A DNA stretch of 64,000 nucleotides from Rhynchopus sp. YZ270_cl-10 (GCA_964035575.1 OZ037852.1:1302001-1366000); one strand, 5' to 3'. Counted from the stretch's first letter, positions 32,032 to 43,007 are shown. A program made the numbers and translations. The notes: generated by a model not told the origin, from the sequence alone.

Positions 32032-34953
32032 ATGATGATGTCCTCTGTCCTGCAGCCTGACGGTGGAGGGGATGTGGAAGAACAGAAGGCACCCCCCGGA
32101 AATACAGACGCATCGGTTGTACCGCTGCGTATTCTCTCCGGCGCGGGCGCGGTTCTGCTGTTGGTGTGTTTTGCATTGTGTAGCTCTGTCTTTAGCGCCT
32201 CTGTGACAGCCCCGCTTCTGCTCCTCCCCGCTACTGCCGCACTGTGCACCTGCCTCAGCACCTTCTGCAAGCTCCAAGACACGCACCTCCTCCACATCGA
32301 ATCCTGCTTCGTCTTCGCCTTTCTCCTCTACTCAATTGGTCTCGATGTGGCAGCCTCCGGACGTACCTCCCTTGTCTACGTATCACAGAACCTCTTCTTC
32401 TACGCAATCATTCGGAAGAAAGGAAAGTGGCAGAAGGGTGTCATGTATATCCTGGTGTGTGCCCATATGGCTGCGCAGGGGTTGATGGTGGACCTGGTTC
32501 CAACAGTGCTGTTGTCTGGAGAGGTCGATGCGCACGGCAGGATGGTGCTGCGGGTGTGTGCTTGTGTGACGCGGCTTGGAATGTTTCATATTCTCCTGGG
32601 GGTGGTAGGATACATAGTGCGTGCGAGGTTGGATTCTGTCGGGGCAACAAATGCGAAACTCAAGGAAGCCTTTGCTCTGATAAGTCGCGGCCTGCCCGAC
32701 ACAGCGGACCACTTCGAGTCAATAGTCGCCCCACTCACCCCTGGAACCCACAACGACGAAATGACCCGTTTTAGCAACGAGACGCGCACCCACAGAACTA
32801 AAAGTGTGACCAGCGGAATGCTTCTGCTGCGTACTGTGATCAACACGGATGCGTCTTCAAGCGTATCACCGACTAGTACCCGCGAATCTAATTTGCGCTC
32901 AAGGTCGGGAAGCCTGTGGCAACAAGATATCTCCAGCGTGACGACCAAGCCCGCCAAGTTCCCCCGTCTAAGTCTGGAGGTCGAGAAGGACAACAAGGAT
33001 AAGGAAAGGAAGAGCATTTCATGCGGGAAGCGTCCCTCCATAGAGAAGGAGCTGCTGCTCTTGACGAATGCAATGTTCTCGAAGCAGGGGTCGCTTGTTG
33101 TGATCAATTTGGGGAACCCGGAGTGCAAGGAGTACACGCGGTTGAACATGAGCAGCATGTCGCACGTTGTGGTTGAGCTGTACTACCGGATTGTTGAGCA
33201 GAAGGGGATTGTAGCCGAGGTGCGTGGGGATGTCGTGATGGCGGCGTGGAACGCGGCGACGGCAGTGGATACAGGGCACGCACACAGGGCGATGGCGTTT
33301 GCAGGGTCGCAAGTGCCGTTCCCAACGGTGGTGACGTCTGGTGACGTTGTGTGTGCGACGATAAATACCACCGTCCTGCGCACCACGGTTCTTGTGGGTG
33401 AGGTGGTGGAGACTGCGTACCAGCTGACACACCTTTGCCGGAAGATCGGCTGCAACCTCCTTGTGACGCAGAACACAAAAGACGTGCTCAGACCCGGGGA
33501 GTGGAATATGTGCATGATTGACTGCGTGCGTTTCCTGGACTGCGGGACGTCGCTCTATGTCTACACAGTGGTCAACACCAAGGAGGAGGCGGACGTCTTC
33601 AACGAGGCCTTTGCATCCTTCTGCGAGGGCAAGTTCGCAATGTGCCTCAGACAGCTCTCACACTACCCAGAGCCAGACGTGAACAGCCAGGTGGCGCGTC
33701 TCAAGACGTTCTCAGAGGCGAACGCGAAGAAGGAGGGCACCTTCTTCGACGGCAACTTCTACTGCAGAACGTACCGCGGGTGGGACCAGCACGAGAAGTC
33801 TTTTGGGCACTCCGTCACAATCAAGACACTGGATTCGAGCATGCTGTTGGGGGGGAGTGGTTCAGAGGTGTTTCCAGCGCCGCAGCCCTTATCTACGGAG
33901 AAGCTGCAGTCAGACATCCGAGACGCGATGCGGCAAGACGTGAGCACCTCCTCCCAGTCGGTCCTTTCATCTGACGAGCTGCTGGATGAGGAAGTTTCCA
34001 GTGCAACATGCGGAGCTCGTGTGTGCCTTCCCGATAAGATAACAGATGCGATGACAGGGGAGACGGTGACCCGGTCGTCCAAGATGCTTGGCAAGGGTGC
34101 ATGCGGTGCTGTGTGGCTGGGCGTCTCTGCACGGGGACAGCTCACTGCCGTCAAGTTCCTGCGACTGCCAAAGGGTGTTGTGGAAAAGGAGCTCCAACTG
34201 GAGTGCCTGACCGAGTCCGGGAACATGACGTCTTCGAAACGGATGCTGTGTGACATTGGGAAGGACCCGCAGAGTTCTGTGGACGCGCTCATCCAAGAGT
34301 TGCTTCTGTTGTCGCGTCTGACGCATCCGAACATCGTGGCGTACAAAGGCTACGCGATGGCAGGCAAGCACATTGCACTCTGCATGGAATGTGTGTCGGG
34401 CGGCTCGCTGCAGTCCCTTGTGGACAACCTAGGGAAGCTGCCGCGACCGTCCCTGACACGGTACACTACAGAGATCTTAGAGGGGCTCGCGTATCTGCAT
34501 CAGAATGAGGTGGCACATCGCGACCTCAAGCCGTCCAACATTCTTCTCCAAAATGACGGGAGCTGTCAGTTAACAGACTTTGGGACTGCGGTTCAGTTGT
34601 CAAAGCGTTCATGTGGTGACCAGTCCACGGAGATGTGCGGCACACCACCATATATGTCGCCAGACGCAGCGCGAGGCGAAATGGAGTCGTCCTGCGAGTC
34701 AGACGTCTGGGCCATGGGTGTCACCGTCTTCCAAATGGCCTCAGCCCGCCTCCCCTACACAGATGACCAACTCGGCCAACCTCTGTTCATGTTCCTGAGG
34801 AATGTCATGAATGAAACGGTACTTCCTGACATCAGCAACCTGCCGCAAGACAGAATGAAGGAGTTTATCAGCACCTGTCTGCAGCTGGATTACAAAAAAC
34901 GCCCGACGTGTGTTGACCTGCTCAGACATAGATGGCTGCTGTTGGGAGGATGA
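32032..34953 (+). CDS. Multi-span membrane protein with cyclase-like domain and C-terminal Ser/Thr kinase
   Basis: 973 residues from ATG 32032, after AG 32008-32009. Residues ~25-195 carry about six hydrophobic spans. A phospho-rich linker is followed at ~340-500 by a domain like the second, degenerate cyclase domain of the two cyclases here (SLVVINL ... VVMAAWNAAT ... TVLVGEVVETAYQLTHLCRK ... LLVTQNTKDVL); metal-binding aspartates are absent. The kinase domain (~680-972) is complete: LGKGACGAV at 686, Lys708, HRDLKPSN from His829, DFG with Asp849, and CGTPPYMSPDAARG; it looks STE/MAPKKK-like. A membrane sensor relaying a signal to a kinase is inferred; the neighbouring cyclases suggest a common pathway. 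Confidence 0.85.
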   Translation: MMMSSVLQPDGGGDVEEQKAPPGNTDASVVPLRILSGAGAVLLLVCFALCSSVFSASVTAPLLLLPATAALCTCLSTFCKLQDTHLLHIESCFVFAFLLYSIGLDVAASGRTSLVYVSQNLFFYAIIRKKGKWQKGVMYILVCAHMAAQGLMVDLVPTVLLSGEVDAHGRMVLRVCACVTRLGMFHILLGVVGYIVRARLDSVGATNAKLKEAFALISRGLPDTADHFESIVAPLTPGTHNDEMTRFSNETRTHRTKSVTSGMLLLRTVINTDASSSVSPTSTRESNLRSRSGSLWQQDISSVTTKPAKFPRLSLEVEKDNKDKERKSISCGKRPSIEKELLLLTNAMFSKQGSLVVINLGNPECKEYTRLNMSSMSHVVVELYYRIVEQKGIVAEVRGDVVMAAWNAATAVDTGHAHRAMAFAGSQVPFPTVVTSGDVVCATINTTVLRTTVLVGEVVETAYQLTHLCRKIGCNLLVTQNTKDVLRPGEWNMCMIDCVRFLDCGTSLYVYTVVNTKEEADVFNEAFASFCEGKFAMCLRQLSHYPEPDVNSQVARLKTFSEANAKKEGTFFDGNFYCRTYRGWDQHEKSFGHSVTIKTLDSSMLLGGSGSEVFPAPQPLSTEKLQSDIRDAMRQDVSTSSQSVLSSDELLDEEVSSATCGARVCLPDKITDAMTGETVTRSSKMLGKGACGAVWLGVSARGQLTAVKFLRLPKGVVEKELQLECLTESGNMTSSKRMLCDIGKDPQSSVDALIQELLLLSRLTHPNIVAYKGYAMAGKHIALCMECVSGGSLQSLVDNLGKLPRPSLTRYTTEILEGLAYLHQNEVAHRDLKPSNILLQNDGSCQLTDFGTAVQLSKRSCGDQSTEMCGTPPYMSPDAARGEMESSCESDVWAMGVTVFQMASARLPYTDDQLGQPLFMFLRNVMNETVLPDISNLPQDRMKEFISTCLQLDYKKRPTCVDLLRHRWLLLGG

Positions 34954-35500
34954 TGCCTGCTCTACGGTCCTCTGCAGGCAGGCAACATGGCAGCGTACAA
35001 TGACGGGCTGTGTTGCGACACTTGACCTGGATGATGCAGATTCGGTGCCGTGAAAGACGCCTTCCCCGATATGCGCATGCACCTCGCGTCTCGTTGTCAT
35101 GTCCGTGTGCGTGTTGTGGGGGTATTGTTAATTGCAATACAGTATGCGGTGGGGGGAAAAACAAAGGTGGATTTTGGGATTTCAAAATTCTGAGGCGAGT
35201 TTTTTACTGGGCATGAGAAAAACGGGGTGTGCTGTGGGGACCCACGCTCGTGAAACTCCACCCTGTGGAAATAATCTACAACACGCCCAGCACTCTGCTC
35301 TTCTGCAGCTATGCTCTTCGTACGCTGCCAGAACCACTGAGACGCACTGCACCTGAAACGCTGGGCTGTCGTCACACTCCTCTTCGTCCACCATCTGCTC
35401 GACAGCGGTGTTGGACGTAGGCTCGGCAAGCTCGTTATACTGGTGTGACCCGACCGTGTCTACTGTTTTCTTTATTCATTGTATGATTCTTAGGACTGAA

Positions 35501-35558
35501 ACAGGGTTAATGTCAGATACCAATCTACTGAAGTTGCAATTTGTGCATGAACCATTTA
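35501..35558 (+). repeat. ~58-bp dispersed repeat
   Basis: Matches 62475-62534: ACAGGGTTAATGTCAG then CCAATCTACTGAAGTTGC and a GTGCA(T/C)GAA tail. About 80 percent identical by eye. Confidence 0.7.
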
Positions 35559-35662
35559 TGGTGCTGGGTAATGTATTCACTTTTTCCCGCCCTTTTTTCC
35601 AAAAGGTATCGAAAAAGTGTTTGTGATTCTTGTTTCCGCTGCGATTCGAACCGCGGTGGTGC

Positions 35663-35697
35663 AAAGTGCCTGCCCCCCGCATAGGCGTTTGCACTTT
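35663..35697 (+). repeat. Spacer hairpin AAAGTGC/GCACTTT
   Basis: AAAGTGC pairs with GCACTTT and GCCT with AGGC, with a GTTT bulge on the 3' arm. The 3' arm GTTTGCACTTTCAA recurs at 28030 and, altered, at 40540. Confidence 0.65.
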
Positions 35698-35900
35698 CAA
35701 TTTACATTATCTTGTGTGTTTAATGTATCAGTGCAAGCGCGAGCTTGGGGGCCTTCTCCCAGTATCACATAGGATACTCACCTTTCAACAACGGGACAAC
35801 AAAAAATGGAATTTTCTGGCTTTTCGGAACACTTTCCAGCTACTTTTCTTGCCGCGTAGACATTTTTACTTTTCTGTTTGTTCTGTCCTTTTTCTGGGTA

Positions 35901-36323
35901 GTGTACTGTGTACTGTGTACTGTGTACTGTGTACTGTGTACTGTGTACTGTGTACTGTGTACTGTGTACTGTGTACTGTGTACTGTGTACTGTGTACTGT
36001 GTACTGTGTACTGTGTACTGTGTACTGTGTACTGTGTACTGTGTACTGTGTACTGTGTACTGTGTACTGTGTACTGTGTACTGTGTACTGTGTACTGTGT
36101 ACTGTGTACTGTGTACTGTGTACTGTGTACTGTGTACTGTGTACTGTGTACTGTGTACTGTGTACTGTGTACTGTGTACTGTGTACTGTGTACTGTGTAC
36201 TGTGTACTGTGTACTGTGTACTGTGTACTGTGTACTGTGTACTGTGTACTGTGTACTGTGTACTGTGTACTGTGTACTGTGTACTGTGTACTGTGTACTG
36301 TGTACTGTGTACTGTGTACTGTT
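35901..36323. repeat. GTACTGT heptamer array, ~60 units
   Basis: Near-perfect 7-bp units over 423 bp. Because 7 is not a multiple of 3 and units lack stops in several frames, spurious ORFs of ~200 codons arise on both strands. Confidence 0.95.
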
Positions 36324-36768
36324 TTTTTTCTGTTGTACTTCTGCTTTCATCCGGATGGCTGGCATCGTACGTGGGTCAGTCAGGAGGTGCCTGCATCAAC
36401 AACTACAGTTTGTTTTGCAGACCCTTGAACTTCTAGCGAAGGAAAAAGGGAAAAACAAAAATTCTATTCCACTATCTCAACTTCTGTCTTCACCCCCCGT
36501 GAGTACAAAAACACGCCTGCTCTAGGTGGTTTGACATGGTTTCGGGGACTTCTGCGAATCAGAATCAAAAAGCGGAAAAAAAAAAAAAAAAAGGCATTTC
36601 CGGAGTAACCGATTTTTCTATGCAGTGACCCACCTCCCCTCTCCAGCTCTCCAGCTCTCCACCTCCTTCATTTCCCTACCACGGACCCGCATTCAACCTC
36701 AACAGACTACACTTCAATTAGGGTGATTTGACACCCTTCAGCAGGGTCGGGAGGGCGTGGGGAGCAAT

Positions 36769-39700
36769 ATGTCGGGAGTCAGTGCTGTAGGTGCGGAGAC
36801 AGTGCGGGAGGAGACGCCGGCAAAATGTTCCCCCCGGGTCACAGTTGTTATTTTGATGGCTTCGTTGGTGTCGACGTGCGCCTCGATGGCGGGGGGGTTG
36901 GTGATGTACTTTGAGGGGTTAGAGTCTCTGGAGGACACTGTGCGCGATACCAGCCATGGGGAACTCACCGGGGTGGTAGGGGACGTCCGCAACGTGCTTG
37001 ACAAAACGCAGCAGTTCAGCGGCATCATGAGGCGCTTCGCCTTCTCCGACGAGCGGCTCACCTCGCTGGACCCCTACACCTGGGGGAACATCACGAGGTC
37101 GCTTCTCTATGCTCAGGTCGCCAGCACCCCAGAGCTATATTCTGCAGGAATCGTTTTAGTCCCGCACCTTGAATCAAACAACTCAGCATTCTACTCCAAC
37201 GCTTGGAGCGACGTTCTTGCCTCAGGAGAAAAGGAATACGTCCACGGCCTCTACGGCAGCCATCTACCACAGACAGAGTACTTCCCTTTAGATAACAGCA
37301 CGCCACCCGAGGTTCTTGCCATGAAAATCCACACAAACGCTTTGGACCCGGCAACAGGCTACATCGACCGCTTTCTCTACACCTGGGATGGGAAGAGTTA
37401 CATTACAAGCATGCTCTATGAGTGGGACCCACGCGATGGAGGCCTTCCCGTAGGTGATGGGTGGCGTCCAGGCGAAGATGGATCTGTTGCGATGAAATGG
37501 CGTCCCCCAGGAGCGTGGTACGCAGCAGACAACAACCCTTATACATACTCTGGGGTGGACATGGTTTTTGTCCCGCCACCTGCACCGCATCCTTGGAGTT
37601 CGTACAAAGCTGTTATGGTGTCTTGCCTCTTTCTGTACTCTTCTTGGGAGGATATTTTGCAAAAATATGCGAAAGGGCATGAGGACACTACTGTGATGAT
37701 CATTGACTCAGTGACCGAGGTTATGTACGCATCCACAACGGGCAATGAAATGATTGATAAAAACTGTTATTCGGGGTTTACTCTGCAGAGTCCAATGAAA
37801 TGTTCGACGAAGCTACACAACCTTTCTGCAGCTGCACAGGATGCATACGAAGCACTGCGGGACGAACCGTTTGGACATTTTATCAAAGCAGGGCTGGATG
37901 GTGAGAGGCATTTTCTCCGGAAGGCGCAGCTTCACGAAAACGCGGTTGTCATCTGGTTCCGCCCGGTATCCTCTGTAGAAGGCAAGGTGCAGGAAGCTTT
38001 GACCCTCCTCATTGTCTTCACCGCCATCGTTTTGGCCTTCGATTTGACGGTCGGGGCATTGGAGATATGGTACATAGCGTTGCCCATGAAGAAGCTTTCC
38101 CTCGCAATCACCAGCCTAGGGAGAATGGAGACTGCGGATGCGAATACGCTGATCGCAGCGTGTCAACAGACAGTCATGTTGTTTGAGGTGCGGAGATTGA
38201 TGGATGGGATGACCGTCGCGATCGCGCGGCTAACTGAGTACAAAGCCTTCATGCCCGACGCAGTTCTGCAAGCAGAAGAGGCTGGGGACATCCAACCCCC
38301 GGAGGGGGAAGTGGCGTTGGTATTCACTGATATCGTGCGTTCGACGGATCTATGGGAGGCGGTTCCCGAGGCTATGGCATTGGGAATGGATTTGCACAAC
38401 AAAGCAATACGTCGGTGTCTGGTACGCCACCGCGGCTACGAAGTGAAAACCATTGGCGACGCTTTTATGATTGCCTTTCAAAGCCCGGTTGATGCTGTGG
38501 CGTTTGCATGCGAAACGCAGGAAATTCTTGCAGAGGAACCATGGCCGGAAGAGCTGCTGCAGTTTCCCCAGAGCCAACACATTGCTATCGGTGGTGACGT
38601 GGCCTTCTCTGGTCTCCGTGTCCGCATGGGAGTGCACTATGGGCCTGTTGAGCTTGAGATCAACCCTCTGACAGAGCGTGCCGACTATCGAGGAGGATGT
38701 GTCAATAAGGCTGCAAGAGTTGAATCCCAAGCATTGCCAGGCATGGTAGCAGTAACAGAAGAGGTTCACGTAGCGTTAGGTACCGATGACAATAAGGATT
38801 TGGACCCAGGGTTTTCACTGTACCTGTTAGGGCGGTGTGATCTAAAGGGGATTGGTGTAGAGTCAATCAGTTTTGCTTGTACCGCGCTCTTAGAGAAACG
38901 GCGTGAACGTTGGGCAATAGCAATGAAAATGATGGAAGAAGGGAAGGACCTCCGCTTCAATTTAAACCAAGTGTTAAACGGGGTGAGTGCAGACAAAATG
39001 GGGAACACCAAGGATCCGACGAAGGAGTTTGGGCGGGATCAGAGTACAGTGGTTTCGCAGCGAACGCAAAACGCGGCGGCGAAGGACATTGGGCTGGAGA
39101 GACGCTTTTTGAAAACGAATGGGGCGTTGGTGAACATCCGTTTGAACCGCGTTCTGGACACACTTCGCATGACAGACGAGCCTGCGAGGCTGCTGTCCAT
39201 GGTGAACACCTCCTTCCAGGTTATTGTCGACTGCGCTGCGATGACTGAATGCCGTGTCGAAGGCCTCATCGGCACGACCGTCACTGCAAGCTGGAACTGC
39301 ACGTCACGTTGCTCTGCGTACATCACACAGTGCCTCCGCTTCTGTGCTTTGGTGGAAAAACGTAGAACAGGGCTTCACATCGGCGCTGTCTGCGGTCCTT
39401 TGACACATGGCTTTACTGGGTCGACTACAAAAAAGTACCACACAGTCGTAGGCGCTGCAGTACGCTATTCAGAGGTTCTTGTAGAGCATTGCCCGCAGTA
39501 CCTTTGCAACACTTTGTTGGTTGTCAGTGGAGGTGTGTCTGCGGATTTTGCGCACTGCTGTGTTCCGGTGGATGTGTGGAGCGGGACCAGAGGGTTCGAG
39601 CCGACAGTGGTGGTAGAGAGGTTGGACAGAAGGCAGGCAGAGACGCTCAATGCAATGATCGGTGATGAAACTGAGGACAGATTCAACTGCCCGTATGCGA

Positions 39701-39912
39701 GGTTGCGTGCAGCCCTCATGCGCTGTCTCGTAGAGTACACCCGCGTGCCCCTGCAGCAGCTTGCGGAGACGGAGTCAGACGCAACAGTCTCGCGCCTTGT
39801 GGACACGTTCAACGCAAAAGAACAGCTCGTCACGCAAAAGCCAATATACCCAGACCTCTCAGAAGAGGTGCGTTCACCCTCGGAACTTTGCGCAAGTTTC
39901 GGGGTGGAGTAG
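36769..39912 (+). CDS. Receptor-type adenylate cyclase, paralogue 1
   Basis: 1047 residues from ATG 36769. Membrane span 1 (~24-46), an extracellular sensor of ~350 residues that looks Cache-like, span 2 (~400-425), a short signalling helix ending YKAFMPDAVL, then a class III cyclase domain (~510-700). Catalytic residues are present: Asp521 (FTDIVRST), Lys560 and Asp564 (EVKTIGDAF), Asp639 (ADYRGG), Asn646 and Arg650 (NKAARVES). Lys560 with Asp639 is the adenylate, not guanylate, signature. A second, degenerate cyclase-like domain (~780-980: LIGTTVTASWN ... KKYHTVVGAAVRYSEVL) lacks metal sites. The layout parallels kinetoplastid receptor cyclases, with an added C-terminal pseudo-domain. Likely converts ATP to cAMP at the inner face of a plasma or flagellar membrane. 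Confidence 0.9.
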   Translation: MSGVSAVGAETVREETPAKCSPRVTVVILMASLVSTCASMAGGLVMYFEGLESLEDTVRDTSHGELTGVVGDVRNVLDKTQQFSGIMRRFAFSDERLTSLDPYTWGNITRSLLYAQVASTPELYSAGIVLVPHLESNNSAFYSNAWSDVLASGEKEYVHGLYGSHLPQTEYFPLDNSTPPEVLAMKIHTNALDPATGYIDRFLYTWDGKSYITSMLYEWDPRDGGLPVGDGWRPGEDGSVAMKWRPPGAWYAADNNPYTYSGVDMVFVPPPAPHPWSSYKAVMVSCLFLYSSWEDILQKYAKGHEDTTVMIIDSVTEVMYASTTGNEMIDKNCYSGFTLQSPMKCSTKLHNLSAAAQDAYEALRDEPFGHFIKAGLDGERHFLRKAQLHENAVVIWFRPVSSVEGKVQEALTLLIVFTAIVLAFDLTVGALEIWYIALPMKKLSLAITSLGRMETADANTLIAACQQTVMLFEVRRLMDGMTVAIARLTEYKAFMPDAVLQAEEAGDIQPPEGEVALVFTDIVRSTDLWEAVPEAMALGMDLHNKAIRRCLVRHRGYEVKTIGDAFMIAFQSPVDAVAFACETQEILAEEPWPEELLQFPQSQHIAIGGDVAFSGLRVRMGVHYGPVELEINPLTERADYRGGCVNKAARVESQALPGMVAVTEEVHVALGTDDNKDLDPGFSLYLLGRCDLKGIGVESISFACTALLEKRRERWAIAMKMMEEGKDLRFNLNQVLNGVSADKMGNTKDPTKEFGRDQSTVVSQRTQNAAAKDIGLERRFLKTNGALVNIRLNRVLDTLRMTDEPARLLSMVNTSFQVIVDCAAMTECRVEGLIGTTVTASWNCTSRCSAYITQCLRFCALVEKRRTGLHIGAVCGPLTHGFTGSTTKKYHTVVGAAVRYSEVLVEHCPQYLCNTLLVVSGGVSADFAHCCVPVDVWSGTRGFEPTVVVERLDRRQAETLNAMIGDETEDRFNCPYARLRAALMRCLVEYTRVPLQQLAETESDATVSRLVDTFNAKEQLVTQKPIYPDLSEEVRSPSELCASFGVE

Positions 39913-40357
39913 TCCAAGAAAATGTGGGGAAAAAAAAGGGTTTTGGGGTAATTGGACGTTTTTGGACGTCATATATTGGGACTACTGTAGTTTTTTTCTA
40001 TAGTTTATGGTGTGGATGAATGGGGGGGGGGGGCGCAAAAGTGCGCAGAGGGGCGAATCGGCCCTCGTAATTTTTTTGTGGAGGGAAAAGTGCGAATCAC
40101 CCCCCTTCAGCCACACTAGCTTTTTTTTTTGCGTGCGTATCTTTTTTTTCAGATTGACCCCACAGCGGGATTTTTTGGAAATGCATCAGAACGTTTTTTT
40201 TTTCTTCTCGCTTTTACCTTCTCCTAGCGTCACCCCTTTTTGCAGGAAAACACACCACAGAGTGTCACACTGTTGATCGTGTATCGTTTTTTTGTTGTAG
40301 GGGGGAACACCCTTCTGACCGTGTAGGGCATGTAGCAATGCCAACGTTTTGTTTTCG

Positions 40358-40384
40358 AGATGTGTTCGTGAGGTACATTCGTCT
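40358..40384 (+). repeat. Spacer hairpin, class C variant
   Basis: AGATG pairs with CGTCT (one wobble) and TGT with ACA; loop TCGTGAGGT, bulge TT. The wobble replaces the CATCT of other copies. Confidence 0.55.
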
Positions 40385-40923
40385 TCAAATGTGTTCTTGT
40401 ATGTTTTTGTACAAGCTGTTAGGGCGTATTGTGCACCATGGAGCCATCTTGCAAATTTTCTTTTGATTTTTGCGTGCGTATTTTTTTTTGTTTTTTTTTT
40501 TTTAATTTGGAATTTTTTTTGGGTTGTACAGTAAAGCGTTTCCACTTTCAATCTCTCTTTATTTCTGAGGTATCGTGTGTGGAATTTTTTTGTTGACCGG
40601 GCAAATGTACCAAGTTCCCGATTTTCGGCCAAAACATCCCAAGATTTGTCCAAATTATGTCCAGTCAAACAAAATTCCAGATACGGTAGTGTGTTTGCGT
40701 ATCGGGGACGGCTGTTGCATGTTAAGTTGTCTTCACATATTTCACGGTATTGCAGACTTGATTGCATCAGTGTAGACAATCCCCAATGGCACATCTCAGC
40801 GTTGTGCAAGTTTTGTCTTAGGAGCAATTTTGCAGAGCGTTACAATAAAAAGAATCTGTGTGTTTTTTTGACGTGTGGGTCCGAGTGGGTCTCCATCTTC
40901 TTCGTCTTGCTTTTGTTGGGTAC

Positions 40924-40959
40924 GGTGTACAGTCATTGCAAGAGGGCTTGTATTTCAGG
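40924..40959 (+). repeat. Spacer hairpin, class B variant
   Basis: TGTACAGTCATTGCAAGAGG then GCTTGTATTTCAGGTC. Terminal TACA/TGTA pairs are kept; the loop reads GCAAGAGG. Confidence 0.5.
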
Positions 40960-41150
40960 TCAAATGAGTAGTCTGTCATGTACTGTAGAGGTGGGCATCC
41001 CAGAGGTGTCTTGCACATCCTCCACTTCATTTTTTATGTCTTCAGATGTGTGCGCAAGAGAAGCACTTTCACATTTTCTTTTCTTTTTTTTATCCCTCCC
41101 GTTATGTCCTGTACATTTTTTATGTTGTTTTTCTAGAAACCAAAAAATAT

Positions 41151-41190
41151 AGTGGAAGCTTGCATGGCAACTACACTATTCCAACAATTC
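41151..41190 (+). repeat. AGTGG-type hairpin repeat, TTGC stem variant
   Basis: AGTGGAAGCTTGC pairs with GCAACTACACT, followed by ATTCCAACAATTC. Stem bases differ from the 5643 copies yet still pair. Confidence 0.65.
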
Positions 41191-41254
41191 TTTAAAAAAG
41201 CAACGTTTTTAATATTCGTCACTTTAGTGTGTGTAGGCTGATTGACGCCGGGCT

Positions 41255-41680
41255 TGGCCGGTGCTGATCGGTGGTGATCGGTGGTGATCGATGGTGATCG
41301 ACGGTGATCGGTGGTGATCGGTGGTGATCGATGGTGATCGGTGCGTGGTCGGTGCTGATCGGTGGTGATCGCCGGTGATCGATGGTGATCGATGGTGATC
41401 GGTGGTGATCGGTGAGTGGTCGGTGGTGGTCGGTGGTGATCGGTGGTGATCGGTGCTGATCGGTGAGTGGTCGGTGGTGATCGATGGTGGTCGACGGTGA
41501 TTGACGGTGATCGATGGTGATCGGTGGTGATCGGTGGTGATCGGTGGTGATCGGTGGTGATCGACGGTGATCGGTGGTGATCGATGGTAATCGATGGTGA
41601 TCGATGGTAATCGATGGTGATCGGTGTGTGAGCGGTGCTGATCGGTGGTGATCGGTGCGTGATCGGTGGTAATCGCTAGA
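41255..41680. repeat. GATCGGTGGT decamer array (left)
   Basis: About 42 imperfect 10-bp units of GGTGATCGGT with GATCGATG and GATCGACG variants, each carrying a GATC palindrome. Confidence 0.9.
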
Positions 41681-41987
41681 AATGGGTAGCTATTACCGTA
41701 TAGAGCACCCACGAGCTTGTCTCTCAGGTGTTAGGTTTGTATGTGATGAAAATTTCAAAAAGTGAGATAACCATCACACATGGCCAGTATCGCCATGAAA
41801 TGAGTCCAATGCGACATTGGAGGCCCACTTTTGACACTTTGGGCCAAATTTAGTTATGTACGTGAATCTCCGTTGAAAAAATATTTCGTGATTTTTTGGT
41901 GTAGCGCCTTAACCGATTCCCCGTGTTTCTACCAGTTGTCATGCCGATACGGGGGGGGAAGAGGTGTTGGGAAAAAATTGTTTTTTT

Positions 41988-42095
41988 TCCTTGGCGAGCT
42001 TTTAAATGCCGGCATTTGCATTTCCAGAATCCGTCCGGCCAGTGGTGGGGCCAATTTGCCGAAATGGACAAGTTCTCGTTTTTGGTCAATTTCCT
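41988..42095 (+). repeat. Array-associated dispersed repeat, copy 1
   Basis: GCCGGCATTTGCATTTCC ... CCGTCCGGCCAGTGGTGGGG ... GACAAGTTCTCGTTTTTGG, ending in TCAATTTCC exactly where the CAGTATACA array begins. Confidence 0.85.
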
Positions 42096-42241
42096 CAGTA
42101 TACACAGTATACACAGTATACACAGTATACACAGTATACACAGTATACACAGTATACACAGTATACACAGTATACACAGTATACACAGTATACACAGTAT
42201 ACACAGTATACACAGTATACACAGTATACACAGTATACACA
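42096..42241. repeat. CAGTATACA nonamer array, 16 units
   Basis: Perfect 9-bp units with a GTATAC palindrome, joined to the dispersed repeat on the left. Confidence 0.95.
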
Positions 42242-42253
42242 GGGGATTGGGAG

Positions 42254-42541
42254 TACAGTACAGTACAGTACAGTACAGTACAGTACAGTACAGTACAGTA
42301 CAGTACAGTACAGTACAGTACAGTACAGTACAGTACAGTACAGTACAGTACAGTACAGTACAGTACAGTACAGTACAGTACAGTACAGTACAGTACAGTA
42401 CAGTACAGTACAGTACAGTACAGTACAGTACAGTACAGTACAGTACAGTACAGTACAGTACAGTACAGTACAGTACAGTACAGTACAGTACAGTACAGTA
42501 CAGTACAGTACAGTACAGTACAGTACAGTACAGTACAGTAC
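42254..42541. repeat. ACAGT pentamer array, ~57 units
   Basis: Perfect 5-bp units over 288 bp (AGTAC palindromic core), separated from the nonamer array by GGGGATTGGG. Confidence 0.95.
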
Positions 42542-43007
42542 CCCATATGTTAGAAGACCCTGAGAAAAAAATCGAAGTCAAAATGACCTCGAGGTACAGG
42601 TCAGATTTGTGCACCAGTTGTGAATCGGTTGAACCAGGAGTTTGTCCCAAAATATTTTTCCGCCAATTTTTGCCCGCAAAAAATCGGGTAGGGGGGAAAT
42701 TGATTTTGGCTCTCAGGAATCTGTGGGTGCTCTGATGGGGTCAATTTGCGCTGAGAAATGAGTATTTTTGACCTAAAATGCATGAGTCAGTTTTTACATG
42801 ATTTTGGTGTTTTTTTGGGTTTTGTATGGATTTTTTGGTCAGTACATAATCTGCGGTGATCAAAAGTACCATATTCCTTCGGCAATGGCCTCAAAGGGCA
42901 TTTCTATGACCTGGACATGGGGGTCAGTCTCCACTTCTGACCACCTAAAATTACGTCATATACACGGTTATACCCAAAAACTGACGAAGAAACTTTCCCA
43001 GTGTTCG

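Larger units (their letters stand above)
34954..36768. other. Spacer with hairpins and a large heptamer array
   Basis: Contains the dispersed repeat 35501-35558, the class E-like hairpin 35663-35697, a CAAGCGCGAGCTTG stem-loop at about 35734 and the array 35901-36323. AG at 36740-36741 precedes the next ATG. Confidence 0.6.
39913..41234. other. Spacer between cyclase 1 and the 2.15-kb element
   Basis: Holds hairpins at 40358 and 40924 and an AGTGG-type repeat at 41151. T-rich; no gene visible. Confidence 0.55.

Noticed and set aside
35643-35700. tRNA-like T-arm (GGTTCGAATC on the minus strand)
   Set aside because: No acceptor, D or anticodon arm can be completed; the neighbouring pairing is better explained by the AAAGTGC/GCACTTT hairpin.
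35630-36525. Open frames of ~200-270 codons on both strands (35.6-36.5 kb; also 41.8-42.7, 45.5-46.3, 53.7-54.1 and 61.8-62.2 kb)
   Set aside because: They only read through stop-free tandem arrays in several frames and strands; flanking residues show no domain.
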